A stretch of DNA of 64,000 nt from an uncultured Rhizobiaceae bacterium (GCA_951813045.1 CATOTF010000002.1:3968001-4032000); one strand, 5' to 3'; positions 45,215 to 55,663 are shown, numbered from the stretch's first letter. A program made the numbers and translations. The notes: generated from the letters alone by a model not told the origin.

Positions 45215-46327
45215 CTACGCGGCGGACGCACCATAGGTAGCCAATATCGCTTCGCCCATTTCAACGGTACCCACTTGGGTCATACCGTCGCTCATGATGT
45301 CACCTGTACGAAGACCATCATCGAGAACCTGTGCAATTGAGCCTTCAAGGCGATCTGCCTGTTCAATCATTTCAAACGAATAACGCAGACACATGGCAAG
45401 GGACGCGATCATGGCGATCGGGTTGGCAATGCCCTGGCCAGCAATGTCAGGCGCAGACCCGTGCACCGGTTCATACATGGCCTTGCGCTTTTTCGTAATT
45501 GGATCAGGTGAACCAAGGGACGCGGACGGCAACATGCCCAGCGACCCCGTTAACATGGCCGCGATATCGGATAACATATCACCAAACAGGTTATCTGTGA
45601 CGATCACATCAAACTGCTTGGGCTGACGCACCAATTGCATACCACCCGCGTCCGCCAGCATATGGGTCAGTTCAACATCTTCGTAGCCGCGTTTGTGGGT
45701 TTCGGTAACAACTTCATTCCACAACACGCCGGATTTCATGACATTGCGTTTTTCCATCGAACAAACGCGGTTGCTTCTCGTGCGCGCCAGTTCAAATGCC
45801 ATCGCACCGATACGTTCAATTTCATACGTATCGTAGACTTGTGTATCAACCGCGCGTTTTTGACCATTGCCAAGATCTGTGATCGTTTTGGGGTCACCAA
45901 AATAAACACCACCAGTCAGTTCGCGCAGTATAAGAATATCCAATCCGTCCACCAATTCCTGTTTCAAGGAAGATGATGCCGCCAGCGCGGGATAACAGAT
46001 TGCGGGGCGCAGATTTGCGTAAAGTTCCATTTCTTTACGCAGGCGCAAAAGCCCCGCTTCCGGGCGCTGGTCATAGGGCACTGAATCCCATTTCGGGCCA
46101 CCTACTGCACCAAATATGACAGCATCCGCCGCCATCGCCTTTTCCATATCCCCATCAGAAATTGATTCCCCGTGGGCATCATAGGCGGCACCGCCAACCA
46201 AGCCTTCTTCCAGCTCAAAACCGGCACTCTCTTCCGAATTCATATGATCGATGATTTTGCGCATTTCAGCAAAAGCCTCAGGGCCAATGCCATCACCGGG
46301 GAGAAGAAAAAGTTTACGATTTGCCAT
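45215..46327 (-). CDS. leuB: 3-isopropylmalate dehydrogenase
   Basis: A 370-residue NAD-dependent dehydrogenase of the isocitrate/isopropylmalate family, the third step of leucine synthesis. Features: [48 protein letters not shown], and the metal-binding [26 protein letters not shown] with [18 protein letters not shown]. leuC and leuD, often nearby in alphaproteobacteria, are not within the adjacent sequence shown on this side. Confidence 0.97.
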   Translation of the reverse strand: MANRKLFLLPGDGIGPEAFAEMRKIIDHMNSEESAGFELEEGLVGGAAYDAHGESISDGDMEKAMAADAVIFGAVGGPKWDSVPYDQRPEAGLLRLRKEMELYANLRPAICYPALAASSSLKQELVDGLDILILRELTGGVYFGDPKTITDLGNGQKRAVDTQVYDTYEIERIGAMAFELARTRSNRVCSMEKRNVMKSGVLWNEVVTETHKRGYEDVELTHMLADAGGMQLVRQPKQFDVIVTDNLFGDMLSDIAAMLTGSLGMLPSASLGSPDPITKKRKAMYEPVHGSAPDIAGQGIANPIAMIASLAMCLRYSFEMIEQADRLEGSIAQVLDDGLRTGDIMSDGMTQVGTVEMGEAILATYGASAA

Positions 46328-46564
46328 AATTTTGTCCTGTACTCGAGACCTGCTGGACCGGATTGGAACGCAGATAATGTTCGCCGCTTGGCTTAAAGGG
46401 GCAGCCCTAGATTATCAAGACAGGTGCCGGTTAATTCGGCTCTTGCTTGCACTGTCGCTGACCAATCACCAGCGGAACTCAAGGCTTGCTGCACCATATA
46501 AAAAGCGCCGGTCGATAATGTCGAAACCGGCGCTTTCAGTAGTTCTGTAATGTAGAGTTAGCGC
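46328..46564. other. Gap between leuB and rplS
   Basis: 237 bases with no gene seen. It contains the rplS terminator at 46497-46536 and presumably the leuB promoter. No leader peptide rich in leucine codons or other attenuator was recognised. Confidence 0.4.
46497..46536 (-). terminator. Rho-independent terminator of rplS
   Basis: On the minus strand AAAGCGCCGGT (from 46536 downward) pairs with ACCGGCGCTTTT around a 13-base loop and is followed by TTTTTAT. It ends 29 bases beyond the rplS stop. Confidence 0.85.
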
Positions 46565-47134
46565 TTATGCGTCTTTATTTTCCTCACCCGCATCCGCTTC
46601 TGCCGATGCGGCGGCTTCAGCGGCGGCCTTTTCAGCTTCGGCTGCTGCAGCGGCCGCGTCTTCGGCGGCTTTTTCTTCAGCCAATGCCTGCGCGGCTGCG
46701 ACTTTTTCTGCTTCCATACGCTCTTTTTCCGCCAGGAACGCGGCCCGTTCCGCATCGTTCAATTTCTTCGAACGAACGCCTGTATTTTCAACAATACGCG
46801 CGGACTTACCGCGACGACCGCGTAGATAATAAAGTTTGGCGCGCCGGACTTTACCACGGCGAACAATTTCAACGCCTTCGACGAGTGGAGAATAAATTGG
46901 GAAGACACGTTCAACGCCTTCACCATAGGAAATTTTACGGACGGTGAAACTCTCGTTCAGACCGGAACCCTTGCGCGCAATACAGACGCCTTCATAGGCC
47001 TGAACGCGGGTTCTGGTACCCTCTGTCACGCGTACAAGAACGCGGACCGTGTCACCTGGAGAAAATGTTGGGAGTTGGCGTTTGGCTTCAATAGCCTGTT
47101 CCTGCTCGGCTTCGAGCTGCTGGATGATGTTCAT
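46565..47134 (-). CDS. rplS: 50S ribosomal protein L19 with long acidic tail
   Basis: A 189-residue protein. The first 120 or so residues are normal L19 ([90 protein letters not shown]). The last 65 or so are a low-complexity tail made mainly of Ala, Glu and Lys, not part of the usual L19 core. Similar tails occur on L19 of many alphaproteobacteria. Start ATG 47134 follows an AAGG site; two extra in-frame ATGs lie upstream. Confidence 0.96.
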   Translation of the reverse strand: MNIIQQLEAEQEQAIEAKRQLPTFSPGDTVRVLVRVTEGTRTRVQAYEGVCIARKGSGLNESFTVRKISYGEGVERVFPIYSPLVEGVEIVRRGKVRRAKLYYLRGRRGKSARIVENTGVRSKKLNDAERAAFLAEKERMEAEKVAAAQALAEEKAAEDAAAAAAEAEKAAAEAAASAEADAGEENKDA

Positions 47135-47489
47135 CGTATCTAACCTTTTCATCACGTAGCCGCCGCCTTGTTTTCAGGCATTTAGCATACGCTGTTTTCA
47201 TTATTTGCAAGCCAGAGCGCCTGATCCGGATACTGTCATGAAACATCTGTTTCACCAGCCACCGGATGACCAAAAGGCCAAGGCGAATTCACCCGTCTCT
47301 TCGGTTTTTCCGAAAATCCAGCGCGTCATAGTCCTAAAGGGGTTGTTTGTCCAGCCTTTAAGAGAAATTGGCGACTGGGGCGACCCTCAATCTCGCTGGT
47401 CTTCACCGTCATGTGTATTTTATGTCGATCGGTCCTTCTTTAATATAGGCAATGCTCCTTTGGCTTGCGACAACATCAGGTTCTTTCGA
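47135..47489. other. Divergent gap between rplS and the glucoamylase-like gene
   Basis: 355 bases. The rplS promoter must be at the left side (a TTGCAA / TATGCT pair occurs on the minus strand around 47194-47216 but with short spacing). The remainder has a small GAAACAtcTGTTTC palindrome at 47238-47251. An open frame on the plus strand continues through it from 47205 but shows no gene-like features. Nothing else recognised. Confidence 0.3.
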
Positions 47490-48857
47490 ATGTTCAGACC
47501 CATGCGGCTTTTTGCTTTTATCCTGACAGTGTGTACCGCGTTAAATGTCGGGTTTGCCTCCGCTGCGGACGACAAGCCGGACCCAAATGAGACTGATAAT
47601 TTTATCCGCACACGCCTCATCGACGCTGTATTGTTGTTCGACAGGCATTTCCGGGTTGCTGAAAGTGGTCAATATCTCGATGCCATTCGCATTGGCGATG
47701 ATGATCAATCCCATATCGCTTCATCAATTGCGGCAACAGGAATAGGGCTCATTTCCCTCGCCATCGGCGATGCTTTAGGCGTTGTTGACAATGCCGAGGA
47801 AAAAGCGGCCAAAACGCTGTCGAACCTGTTGAATCGGGATAAAACGTCCGGCTTTAAAATCACCCGGTCGCCAAGTGGTTGGTATCCCCATTTTATCCAT
47901 CCCAAGATCGGCACCAGACACAAGAAAACGGAACTGAAATTTTCGACGATTGATACGAGCCTTTTGGCCGCGGGTGCCGCAATTGCGGCACGCTACTTCA
48001 ACGCAAAATCCTATACTCGCGGTGAAGGGGAGTCCCGGGTTTTCCAACTGGCAAACGATCTCATTGACGGCGTTAAATGGTCCAGCGCCATAAAAAATGC
48101 GGATCGCGGGTTGATCCATTTAATTTTCATCGGCCAGAGGGAAAAACAGTCCAGAAAAGTATTTGCAACACCTTTTGACGAATATGCGCTCATTGCCTGC
48201 ATTTCCATGCGAGGCGAGCAAAGAGCTCGCAAACGGGGCGTGGCGCATGACCTTTATTTTAAACATTATGAAGATGTACGAACCCTGCCGACAAATGAGT
48301 ATGAAGGCCATTGGGTGATCGGTAAGAGAAATGGTTCAACTATTTCCCACTTTACGCATCTGTTCGTTTTTTATTATTGCAACAGTTTCAACGGCCAACA
48401 GGCCTACCGCTCATCTTTACGCGAATTGGCCGCAGCTGACCGAAAACATTTTGCAAAGAAGAATAGTGGTTCTGCCCCAAAAACCCTGTGGGGACTTGGT
48501 GCAGGCTCGGAAATCAAATTCAAGGAAAATGGGGAGGTTAATTTCAGCGGTTATGGCGTTAACAACCTTAATAAAAACCCGTTTGATACAGCATCACCGG
48601 CGATCATGACGGGGTTGGCTCCCGTGTTTAAGTCGGGTGAAAAAAGCGACCCTTTGAGTGATCTTCAACATCTTTGGCACTCAAATACCTGCCGATACCA
48701 CCACCAAGGGCTTGGCTTCCTGTGGCGGTGTTCGGTGCGGGACACATCCATCAAGGTGAAGCGGGTTGAGGCGGTCGATTTCAGTACTTATTTGCTGGGT
48801 CTGGCAGGTCGCGACCGAAAACTCGGCATGGCTTTCTTCAGAAATTTCAATTTGTAG
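47490..48857 (+). CDS. Exported glucoamylase-like domain protein
   Basis: A protein of about 455 residues beginning with a signal peptide (MRLFAFILTVCTALNVGFASAADD). The middle part has FSTIDTSLLAAGAAIAARYF (near residue 150) and HFTHLFVFYYCNSF (near 287), which match the alpha/alpha-barrel glucoamylase-like family (Pfam Glycoamylase; related to GH144 beta-1,2-glucanases). A periplasmic glucan hydrolase is plausible, for example of beta-1,2-glucans. Start at 47490 or 12 bases later. It lies on the plus strand between rplS and trmD, which are usually adjacent, so it looks like an insertion into a conserved locus. Confidence 0.65.
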   Translation: MFRPMRLFAFILTVCTALNVGFASAADDKPDPNETDNFIRTRLIDAVLLFDRHFRVAESGQYLDAIRIGDDDQSHIASSIAATGIGLISLAIGDALGVVDNAEEKAAKTLSNLLNRDKTSGFKITRSPSGWYPHFIHPKIGTRHKKTELKFSTIDTSLLAAGAAIAARYFNAKSYTRGEGESRVFQLANDLIDGVKWSSAIKNADRGLIHLIFIGQREKQSRKVFATPFDEYALIACISMRGEQRARKRGVAHDLYFKHYEDVRTLPTNEYEGHWVIGKRNGSTISHFTHLFVFYYCNSFNGQQAYRSSLRELAAADRKHFAKKNSGSAPKTLWGLGAGSEIKFKENGEVNFSGYGVNNLNKNPFDTASPAIMTGLAPVFKSGEKSDPLSDLQHLWHSNTCRYHHQGLGFLWRCSVRDTSIKVKRVEAVDFSTYLLGLAGRDRKLGMAFFRNFNL

Positions 48858-48867
48858 AATTTCCCGC

Positions 48868-49551
48868 CTATTTATCCAAAAGGTCGGGCCTTCTGGCTCT
48901 GGTTAATTCCACTGCCTGTTCCCGCCGCCATTCATCGACCTTCTTATGATTGCCGGACTTCAAGACCTCAGGAATTGTTCGCCCGTCCCACTCAGCAGGC
49001 TTTGTATAATGAGGGTGTTCAAGGAGATTATCTTCAAAACTCTCGTAAACGCCCGAAGCATCGTTCCCCATAACTCCCGGCAGCAGGCGAACGATAGCGT
49101 CCAGCAAGGTAATTGCAGCGACTTCTCCACCCGACAGGATATAGTCTCCAATGGATACCTCTTCTAACTGGCGACCGTCGATGACCCGTTGATCGACCCC
49201 TTCAAAACGGCCACAGACAATGACCAGCCCCGGCGCTGCTGAAAACAGGCGTACCTGTTCCTGTGTTAATGGCTTGCCACGGGGGCTCATCAGCAACCGC
49301 GGACGATTATCGACGATCCCGGTCACGTGATCGATCGCCCGACCCAAGACATCGGCCCGAAGCACCATGCCTGCCCCGCCTCCAGCCGGGGTATCATCTA
49401 CATTTTTATGTTTACCGGTCGCAAAATCCCGGATTTGGGTAGCCTCACAAACCCATTTTCCCTGTTCCAACGCGCGTCCGGCCAGCGAATGGCCAAGAGG
49501 GCCGGGAAACATGTCCGGGTAAAGGCTGAGGATGGACGCGCGAAAAGTCAT
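48868..49551 (-). CDS. trmD: tRNA (guanine-37-N1)-methyltransferase
   Basis: A 227-residue SPOUT methyltransferase that makes m1G37 in tRNAs reading CNN codons and prevents frameshifting. Diagnostic stretches: [26 protein letters not shown] at the start, [42 protein letters not shown] and the trefoil-knot [15 protein letters not shown]. Its usual partners rimM and rpsP are not upstream; the neighbour there is a DUF2794 gene. rplS is separated from it by the glucoamylase-like gene. Confidence 0.97.
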   Translation of the reverse strand: MTFRASILSLYPDMFPGPLGHSLAGRALEQGKWVCEATQIRDFATGKHKNVDDTPAGGGAGMVLRADVLGRAIDHVTGIVDNRPRLLMSPRGKPLTQEQVRLFSAAPGLVIVCGRFEGVDQRVIDGRQLEEVSIGDYILSGGEVAAITLLDAIVRLLPGVMGNDASGVYESFEDNLLEHPHYTKPAEWDGRTIPEVLKSGNHKKVDEWRREQAVELTRARRPDLLDK

Positions 49552-49642
49552 GGAGCTGTATAGAGTCGTTCACGGGCAATTGGAATTAATGGATCACGAG
49601 AAACTACATCTCTCGACCATGTCCGACAATTATAACTGAGGG

Positions 49643-50068
49643 CTACTCAATAAGTTTAAGCTGTTTTTCAAAAACTTTCAGAACCTGAACCAACTCGTGG
49701 CCACGCCGCAAAACGGCGCCATTTTGCCCCAATACATAATATGAACCCTGTTTACGTGCCAGTCTTGGGTTCTTGATAATCCTGTAGAGCGGTTGTTCGC
49801 TGGCGCGTCTGAAGACTGAAAACACTGCATAATCTGCCAGATGATCAATCGCATAATCGCGCCATTCGCCATCCGCAACCTTGAATCCGTATATTCGAAG
49901 AATGGCCGACAGTTCTTGGCGATTAAATGATATTTGGGAAGGCTTTACCGGGTTTCCAGTTGAAGAAACTATCGTATTGCTGGTGCCGGAACTGGCCAAT
50001 GGCCGTTTTTCCGCCAAAAGAATAACATTTTCCCGACGACTACCCCGTGAACCGTTAGTAAGGCTCAT
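49643..50068 (-). CDS. DUF2794 family protein
   Basis: A 141-residue protein ending with the DUF2794 domain: ISFNRQELSAILRIYG, GEWRDYAIDHLADYAVFSVFRRASEQPLYRI and GHELVQVLKVFEKQLKLIE. The family is essentially confined to Alphaproteobacteria and has no known function. The first 60 residues are Ser/Arg/Thr-rich and variable. ATG 50068 has AGGAG nine bases upstream, and the longer frame to 50206 lacks conservation. Confidence 0.85.
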   Translation of the reverse strand: MSLTNGSRGSRRENVILLAEKRPLASSGTSNTIVSSTGNPVKPSQISFNRQELSAILRIYGFKVADGEWRDYAIDHLADYAVFSVFRRASEQPLYRIIKNPRLARKQGSYYVLGQNGAVLRRGHELVQVLKVFEKQLKLIE

Positions 50069-50389
50069 ATGCGCTCCTAAAAGCAATTCGTTGGTTATAA
50101 GTGTGTGACGGATTCTACGCAGTTGCAAGGGGTTACAAAATTTTAGACCGAGTATCCATCGACAGCCATCAGCCTCACTTCCGCAATTTAGGTAATACGA
50201 AATCAAACCTGAAATTTAAGATATTCCACGTAAATATGGGCAATTTCTTCCGATTTTTATCAATTTTTTACTGAAAAGCACAATTTCGTGATCGGTTGCA
50301 ACAAATTGATACACGGATTGATCACACTAGAACAACCGGTTACACTCCGACTAGCCAAGCCCCATTATTTTGCCATAATTGGCACCACA
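50069..50389. other. Gap before the 6S RNA
   Basis: 321 bases with no gene. A promoter-like pair TTGATC (50318-50323) / TACACT (50341-50346) with 17-base spacing lies on the plus strand and could drive the 6S RNA. CATAAT at 50374-50379 is an alternative -10 element closer to the RNA. Confidence 0.35.
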
Positions 50390-50556
50390 ATTGCTTTTGT
50401 TGCCCCGGATTTGGTTTCCAATACCCGTCTTGTTCACAGCCCCCAGCCCCCTGAGGCGCGTGTTTGAAACTTATATACCCTACCGGGCCCATTGTACGAA
50501 GCTTTCGCTTCGCTCGCGATGCGGGACCTGCTCTTCCCCCGGGCAAGGTGCACAAT
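50390..50556 (+). ncRNA. ssrS: 6S RNA
   Basis: A likely 6S RNA, the RNA that binds RNA polymerase by mimicking an open promoter. The stretch CAGCCCCCTGAGG at 50444-50456, followed by GTTTGAAAC, matches the conserved 5' region of E. coli 6S RNA (CAGTCCCCTGAG...). GTTGCCCCGG (50399-50408) can pair with CCCGGGCAA (50538-50546) to close a long hairpin of about 150 bases, as expected. A strong terminator follows. The 5' end is not exact. 6S RNA is common in alphaproteobacteria; its location near acnA is not diagnostic. Confidence 0.7.
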
Positions 50557-50557
50557 G

Positions 50558-50600
50558 AAAGGCCGGCTGTTCTTCAAGAGCAAGCCGGTCTTTCTATTTT
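50558..50600 (+). terminator. Terminator after the 6S RNA
   Basis: AAAGGCCGGCT and AAGCCGGTCTTT form an 11-pair stem with one G-T wobble around a 14-base loop, followed by a T-rich tail (TCTATTTT). Its orientation fits a plus-strand RNA. Confidence 0.7.
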
Positions 50601-50624
50601 GACCATCACTCGCTCACCATCAGT

Positions 50625-51389
50625 TTACAGATCGCCGATTACGGTGGCGCCCAGGATAGCGCCTGGAGTTCCAAAAGCTGTTGTCTGCTGAAGAACAACG
50701 GCACACGCATCATATCCCTTACGCCGCATTTCTTCTATCGGTAGCGTAATATCAAGTTTGCCTTCTTTCATCATTCCCATCATCGAAACGTCACCCACAA
50801 CATTATGATAGGTGATCGTACGACCACGGTTTTCACCACGCTTAATCGCAACGCGCTTTTTCTTATCATAATAGACAACCCAAAGCGTTGCATTACCGGC
50901 GGGTTCACTGGTGGAAATACGAACTTTCTCATCATCACGGCTGGTGTTGAGAGCAACAGTCAGTCCTTGACCACGGTCTATATACTGGTTGATCAGGCCT
51001 TCAATCTGGCCTTTACGCGAACCAACTGCATGGTTACGCCCGTTGACCACCGCCTGAGGTGTATAAATACCACGACGCTGGAAAGAGGCTGCATAACGTT
51101 GCTGCCGTTCTGTAAATTCTGCTTTTGAGAATGTGTCTTTCCAACCTAGATAATTCCAATAATCGACATGGAAAGACAGGGCCAGGACATCGCCTTCCTC
51201 TGCGTATCGGGAAAGAATTTTGTCGGCAGCCGGGCAAGAAGAGCAGCCCTGCGATGTGAATAACTCCACGACTGCGCGCGGCTGATCAGCAGCCATTGCG
51301 CCCGTTGTTGCGGACAGGCCAAGCGGAGCACCGAGCAGCGAAAGTGCTACTCCAAGTTTACCAATAATTTTGAATGCGGATGGGGACAT
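50625..51389 (-). CDS. Secreted DUF1223 thioredoxin-like protein
   Basis: A 254-residue exported protein with a signal peptide (KIIGKLGVALSLLGAPLGLSATTGAMAADQ). The mature part starts AVVELFTSQGCSSCPAAD, with a CxxC pair in a thioredoxin-like fold, followed by LALSFHVDYWNYLGWKD and RGIYTPQAVVNGRNHAVG; this is the DUF1223 family. It probably handles disulfides or a metal in the periplasm; the role is unproven. Position just after acnA on the same strand is typical of Hyphomicrobiales-like genomes. Confidence 0.85.
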   Translation of the reverse strand: MSPSAFKIIGKLGVALSLLGAPLGLSATTGAMAADQPRAVVELFTSQGCSSCPAADKILSRYAEEGDVLALSFHVDYWNYLGWKDTFSKAEFTERQQRYAASFQRRGIYTPQAVVNGRNHAVGSRKGQIEGLINQYIDRGQGLTVALNTSRDDEKVRISTSEPAGNATLWVVYYDKKKRVAIKRGENRGRTITYHNVVGDVSMMGMMKEGKLDITLPIEEMRRKGYDACAVVLQQTTAFGTPGAILGATVIGDL

Positions 51390-51472
51390 GATTTTACGCC
51401 AGTAACGATTTCAATGTTAAAATGGCCAAGACGCCCGTCACTTGCAACTCACAAGTGCGAGATTAATGCGAT

Positions 51473-51509
51473 AAAGCCCCGAACCAGATATTTCTGTTCC
51501 GGAGCTTTT
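51473..51509 (-). terminator. Terminator of acnA
   Basis: Minus-strand AAAAGCTCCGGAAC pairs with GTTCGGGGCTTT (10 pairs with one bulged G) around AGAAATATCTG, followed by a short T-rich stretch. It lies just beyond the acnA stop. Confidence 0.7.
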
Positions 51510-51537
51510 GTGACGTGAATTTAAACTACGGTGCGTA

Positions 51538-54228
51538 TTACGCAGCCTGTTTATTCAAATTTCGCAACACGTAGTGAAGAATGCCGCCGTTGCGGAAATA
51601 ATCGAGTTCATCTTCGGTATCGATGCGGGAAAGAAGTTTGATCGTTTTCGTCGAACCGTCCGCTATTTCGATAGTAGCGTCCATCTCTTGGCGTGGTGAC
51701 AAATCATCAAGGCCGGTGATCGTGACTTTTTCATCACCCTGAAGACCAAGCCCATCCCATGACTGACCATCGGTAAATACCAGCGGAAGCACACCCATGC
51801 CCACGAGGTTGGAACGGTGGATGCGTTCAAAGCTTTCCGCGATCACCGCACGAACGCCCAATAGGCGTGTACCTTTAGCCGCCCAGTCACGGGAAGAGCC
51901 GGAACCATATTCCTTACCGGCAAAAATCACCAATGGCACACCTTCATCACGATAGCGCATGGCGACATCGTACATCGCGCCTTGTTCACCCGATGGATAA
52001 TGTTTGGAGTAACCCCCTTCCACATTATCAAGCATCTGGTTCTTGATGCGGATATTGGCGAATGTACCGCGCATCATAACATCGTGATTGCCCCGGCGTG
52101 ACCCGTAGGAATTGAACTCAACGGGGCGCACCTGATGACCACGAAGGTAATCACCGGCCGGGCTGTCGCCCTTGATACCACCGGCAGGGGAAATATGGTC
52201 GGTGGTGATGGAATCTTTAAACAGGGAAAGAACCCGCGCGCCTTTAATGTCACCCACAGTTTCGGGGTTCATGGTCATGCCTTCAAAATACGGCGGGTTC
52301 TGCACATAGGTGGAAGCGGAATCCCAACCATAGGTTTCCCCTTTACCAGCGTTAATACCCTGCCATGCTGTATCGCCCTTAAACACATCGCCGTAGCGCG
52401 TGCGGAACATATCCTCATTGATCGTATCGCGCATAATCGACGAAATTTCTTCGGAGGTCGGCCAAATGTCCGCGAGATAAACGTCATTGCCGTCCTGATC
52501 TTTACCCAGCGAATCCTTGGCCACATCGACGTAAAGCGAGCCGGCAATCGCATAAGCTACCACCAGCGGCGGAGAGGCCAGATAATTGGCGCGGACATCA
52601 GGAGAAATCCGGCCTTCAAAATTGCGGTTACCGGAAAGCACCGAACAGGCCACGAGGTCATTTGCGTGAATAACCTCCGAAATTTCTTCCGCAAGAGGAC
52701 CGGAGTTACCAATACATGTCGTGCAGCCATAACCCACAAGGTTAAAGCCCATGGCGTCCAGCTCTTTGGAAAGATCAGCCTTGTTCAGATAATCCGTAAC
52801 AACCTGCGAACCGGGAGCCAATGAGGTTTTTACCCATGGCTTGACGGTCAGGCCTTTGGCTCGGGCATTACGTGCAACCAAACCAGCGGCAATCAGGACG
52901 GATGGATTGGATGTATTAGTGCAGGACGTAATCGCCGCCACCACCACATCACCGCTTCCAAGATCATAATTTTGACCTTCAACGGCAAACCGCGATCCAC
53001 GCTCTGATTTATTAAATTCCTTGGCCATTGTTTCAGCAAAAGCCTTATCTGCTCCTTCAAGAACCACACGATCCTGCGGACGTTTGGGGCCAGAAATGGA
53101 AGGAACAACATCGGCAAGATCGAGCGATAATGTGTCGGTAAACACCGGATCGGCGGCATCAGCATCACGCCACATGCCTTGCGCTTTCGCATAAGCTTCA
53201 ACCAGCGCGATTCGGTCATCATCACGACCGGTCGCACCAAGGTAATTGATCGTATCCTTGTCAATCGGGAAGAAACCGCAGGTGGCGCCATATTCAGGGG
53301 CCATATTGGCAATGGTTGCCTGATCTTCCAGCGTCAGATTGTTCAGGCCGGGGCCATAGAATTCAACAAATTTGCCGACTACGCCGCGCTCACGCAACAT
53401 TTGCACTATAACGAGAACCAGATCGGTTGCGGTAATGCCTTCTGGCATTTTACCGTCTAGACGGAAACCGACAACTTCCGGGATCAACATGGTAACCGGT
53501 TGGCCGAGCATCGCAGCTTCTGCTTCGATACCACCAACACCCCAACCAAGGACGGAAAGTCCATTGACCATCGTCGTGTGGGAATCCGTACCCACAAGCG
53601 TATCGGGGTAGGCAATCGTTTCCCCGTCGACCTCTTTGGTCCACACGGTTTGCGCCAGATATTCGAGATTAACCTGGTGACAGATGCCCGTTCCCGGAGG
53701 CACAACCCGGAAATTTTCAAACGCCTGCTGACCCCATTTCAGGAACGTATAGCGTTCGCCGTTGCGCTCATATTCACGCTCCACATTGCGGGTAAAAGAA
53801 TTCGCACCACCAAAATGATCAACCATAACCGAGTGGTCAATTACAAGATCGACAGGGACTTGCGGGTTAATTGTTGCCGTATCACCACCAAGTTTTGCGG
53901 TCGCATCGCGCATGGCCGCAAGGTCAACAACTGCTGGAACTCCGGTAAAGTCCTGCATCAGAACACGGGCGGGACGATATGCAATTTCTTTTCCAGCAGA
54001 GCCTTTGTTGTTGATCCACTCAGCGATCGCTTTGATGTCCTCTGCGGTCACAGACCTGCCATCTTCAAACCGCAATAGATTTTCCAGAAGAACTTTCAGC
54101 GAAAACGGAAGGTTGGAAACACCGTCCAATCCATTCTTCTCCGCCTCAACGAGGCTAAAATATGTGTATTCCTTACCGCCTGCGGTGAGGGTCTTTTTGC
54201 AGGAGAAACTGTCTAGCGATGCGGTCAT
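51538..54228 (-). CDS. acnA: Aconitate hydratase A
   Basis: An 896-residue aconitase that isomerises citrate to isocitrate. Cluster-binding cysteines are in [12 protein letters not shown] and [11 protein letters not shown]. The N-terminal [19 protein letters not shown] and the substrate-loop [13 protein letters not shown] are typical of the AcnA/IRP type. The start at 54228 matches family length, with GGAG upstream; a longer frame to 54363 is not conserved. In the alphaproteobacterial order it sits next to ccmABCDG, but here the septation gene intervenes between acnA and ccmG on the opposite strand. Confidence 0.97.
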   Translation of the reverse strand: MTASLDSFSCKKTLTAGGKEYTYFSLVEAEKNGLDGVSNLPFSLKVLLENLLRFEDGRSVTAEDIKAIAEWINNKGSAGKEIAYRPARVLMQDFTGVPAVVDLAAMRDATAKLGGDTATINPQVPVDLVIDHSVMVDHFGGANSFTRNVEREYERNGERYTFLKWGQQAFENFRVVPPGTGICHQVNLEYLAQTVWTKEVDGETIAYPDTLVGTDSHTTMVNGLSVLGWGVGGIEAEAAMLGQPVTMLIPEVVGFRLDGKMPEGITATDLVLVIVQMLRERGVVGKFVEFYGPGLNNLTLEDQATIANMAPEYGATCGFFPIDKDTINYLGATGRDDDRIALVEAYAKAQGMWRDADAADPVFTDTLSLDLADVVPSISGPKRPQDRVVLEGADKAFAETMAKEFNKSERGSRFAVEGQNYDLGSGDVVVAAITSCTNTSNPSVLIAAGLVARNARAKGLTVKPWVKTSLAPGSQVVTDYLNKADLSKELDAMGFNLVGYGCTTCIGNSGPLAEEISEVIHANDLVACSVLSGNRNFEGRISPDVRANYLASPPLVVAYAIAGSLYVDVAKDSLGKDQDGNDVYLADIWPTSEEISSIMRDTINEDMFRTRYGDVFKGDTAWQGINAGKGETYGWDSASTYVQNPPYFEGMTMNPETVGDIKGARVLSLFKDSITTDHISPAGGIKGDSPAGDYLRGHQVRPVEFNSYGSRRGNHDVMMRGTFANIRIKNQMLDNVEGGYSKHYPSGEQGAMYDVAMRYRDEGVPLVIFAGKEYGSGSSRDWAAKGTRLLGVRAVIAESFERIHRSNLVGMGVLPLVFTDGQSWDGLGLQGDEKVTITGLDDLSPRQEMDATIEIADGSTKTIKLLSRIDTEDELDYFRNGGILHYVLRNLNKQAA

Positions 54229-54437
54229 TCGGGAGGGCTCCGGATAATTAAGTAAAATACAGTCACAATCCCGACTTGGGCGTGCAACTTTCGGCCTGTA
54301 TAAGCCCAAGCGGTGGCATACGTCCAGACAGGTGGGCTTCAACCTTGGATGGATGAGGTGCACGTTTCTTCACGATTTATTTGAAATAGCCGATAAGACT
54401 GCTAAACGGTCTTCAATTGAAGTGGGGCGAGATTGCC

Positions 54438-55073
54438 ATGTCTACTGAAACGAACAACAAGACTAATTCCCCGGAAAATATAAATCCGGCGCTCAAGATG
54501 GCGCTGGAGATGGGGCCGGTCATCCTGTTCGTTCTGGCCTATAATTTCGGCGACAGGTTGATCAGTGCTTTTGATCTGCAACCACCGTTCGACAAGCCCA
54601 TATTCCTGGCCACCGCCGTCATTATGGTCGCGACCCTGGTCGCCATTGCCGCATCATGGGTGATCACCCGGACTCTGCCTGCAATGCCAATCGTAACGGC
54701 TGTTGTTGTGTCAATCTTCGGTGGCCTGACGCTTTATTTACAGGACGATACATTCATCAAACTCAAACCAACAATCATCAATACGCTGTTTGGCGCAACA
54801 TTGATCGGCGGCATGCTGTTTGAAAAAAGCTTCCTGCGAACCGTCATGGGCAGCGCTTTTCAACTTGACGAGGACGGTTGGAAGAAGCTCACCAGGCGCT
54901 GGGGTTTCTTTTTTCTATTTCTTGCGGTGGTCAATGAAATTGTCTGGCGCAATTTTTCAGAAGGGTTCTGGGTCGGCTTCAAGTTTTGGGGAATGACAGG
55001 GCTAACATTCGCATTTGTCGCCTCGCAAATGCCCTTGATGATGAACCACTCTTTGGAAGAAAAACAGGACTAA
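54438..55073 (+). CDS. yciB: Septation protein A (YciB/IspZ family)
   Basis: A 211-residue inner-membrane protein with five hydrophobic segments. Family markers are LEMGPVILFVLAYNF at the start, KPTIINTLFGATLIGGMLFEKSFLRTVM and GWKKLTRRWGFFFLFLAVVNEIVWRNFS. YciB affects cell length and envelope organisation with other division proteins. The start is 24 bases inside the open frame, at MSTETNNK. It converges with ccmG, overlapping its stop by four bases. Confidence 0.92.
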   Translation: MSTETNNKTNSPENINPALKMALEMGPVILFVLAYNFGDRLISAFDLQPPFDKPIFLATAVIMVATLVAIAASWVITRTLPAMPIVTAVVVSIFGGLTLYLQDDTFIKLKPTIINTLFGATLIGGMLFEKSFLRTVMGSAFQLDEDGWKKLTRRWGFFFLFLAVVNEIVWRNFSEGFWVGFKFWGMTGLTFAFVASQMPLMMNHSLEEKQD

Positions 55074-55663
55074 AGCAATTCCTGAAGTTTAGCCTTTAAC
55101 TCCTGAAATTTTACCTCATCAATGGGGCCAACGACCTTGTGGTGCACAATACCATCCGGCCCAACAAGAAGTGTTTCAGGAATTCCATAAAAACCCCATT
55201 CAATGGCGGTCCTGCCACGGCGGTCAACGCCGACCCGTTTATAAGGGTTGCCAAGTGTGCCTAAGAAGCGCAGCGCATTTTTATTTTGATCCTTATAATT
55301 GATCCCGACTATTGTCAGACCTTTGCTCTTTGCCAGAGACAATAAAACCGGATGCTCCGCCCGGCAGGGCGCGCACCAGGACGCAAATATATTGACCAGC
55401 GTAATTTTACCTTTCAGATCCGCGTTTTTAACGCCAGGTATCTGGGTATTGTCAGCCCTGAGCCCTTCCAATGGTGGGAGATCAAATTGCGGTGCCTGTT
55501 TCCCAATAAAGGCTGATGGCAGTTCGGATGTGTCTTTTCCCGACGTTAGCTGGAAAAAGAAGACCGCAGCCATCGCACCGAAAATGACCAAAGGGGACGC
55601 CAATGCGACAATACGTCCTAGGGTAGGTTTGTTCTGTTCTGCCGGTTTATCTGTATCACCCAT
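55070..55663 (-). CDS. ccmG: Cytochrome c maturation thioredoxin CcmG (DsbE)
   Basis: A 197-residue membrane-anchored thioredoxin that reduces apocytochrome c for haem attachment. A transmembrane anchor (IVALASPLVIFGAMAAVFFFQL) is followed by APQFDLPPLEGL, the active site FASWCAPCRAEHP, and YGIPETLLVGPDG. The ATG at 55663 overlaps ccmD by eight bases, a normal arrangement. The haem proteins that depend on it include the di-haem peroxidase at 7031. Confidence 0.94.
   Translation of the reverse strand: MGDTDKPAEQNKPTLGRIVALASPLVIFGAMAAVFFFQLTSGKDTSELPSAFIGKQAPQFDLPPLEGLRADNTQIPGVKNADLKGKITLVNIFASWCAPCRAEHPVLLSLAKSKGLTIVGINYKDQNKNALRFLGTLGNPYKRVGVDRRGRTAIEWGFYGIPETLLVGPDGIVHHKVVGPIDEVKFQELKAKLQELL

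Noticed and set aside
52135-52824. 229-codon plus-strand frame within acnA
   Set aside because: Fully antisense to a well-conserved gene with no recognisable domains.
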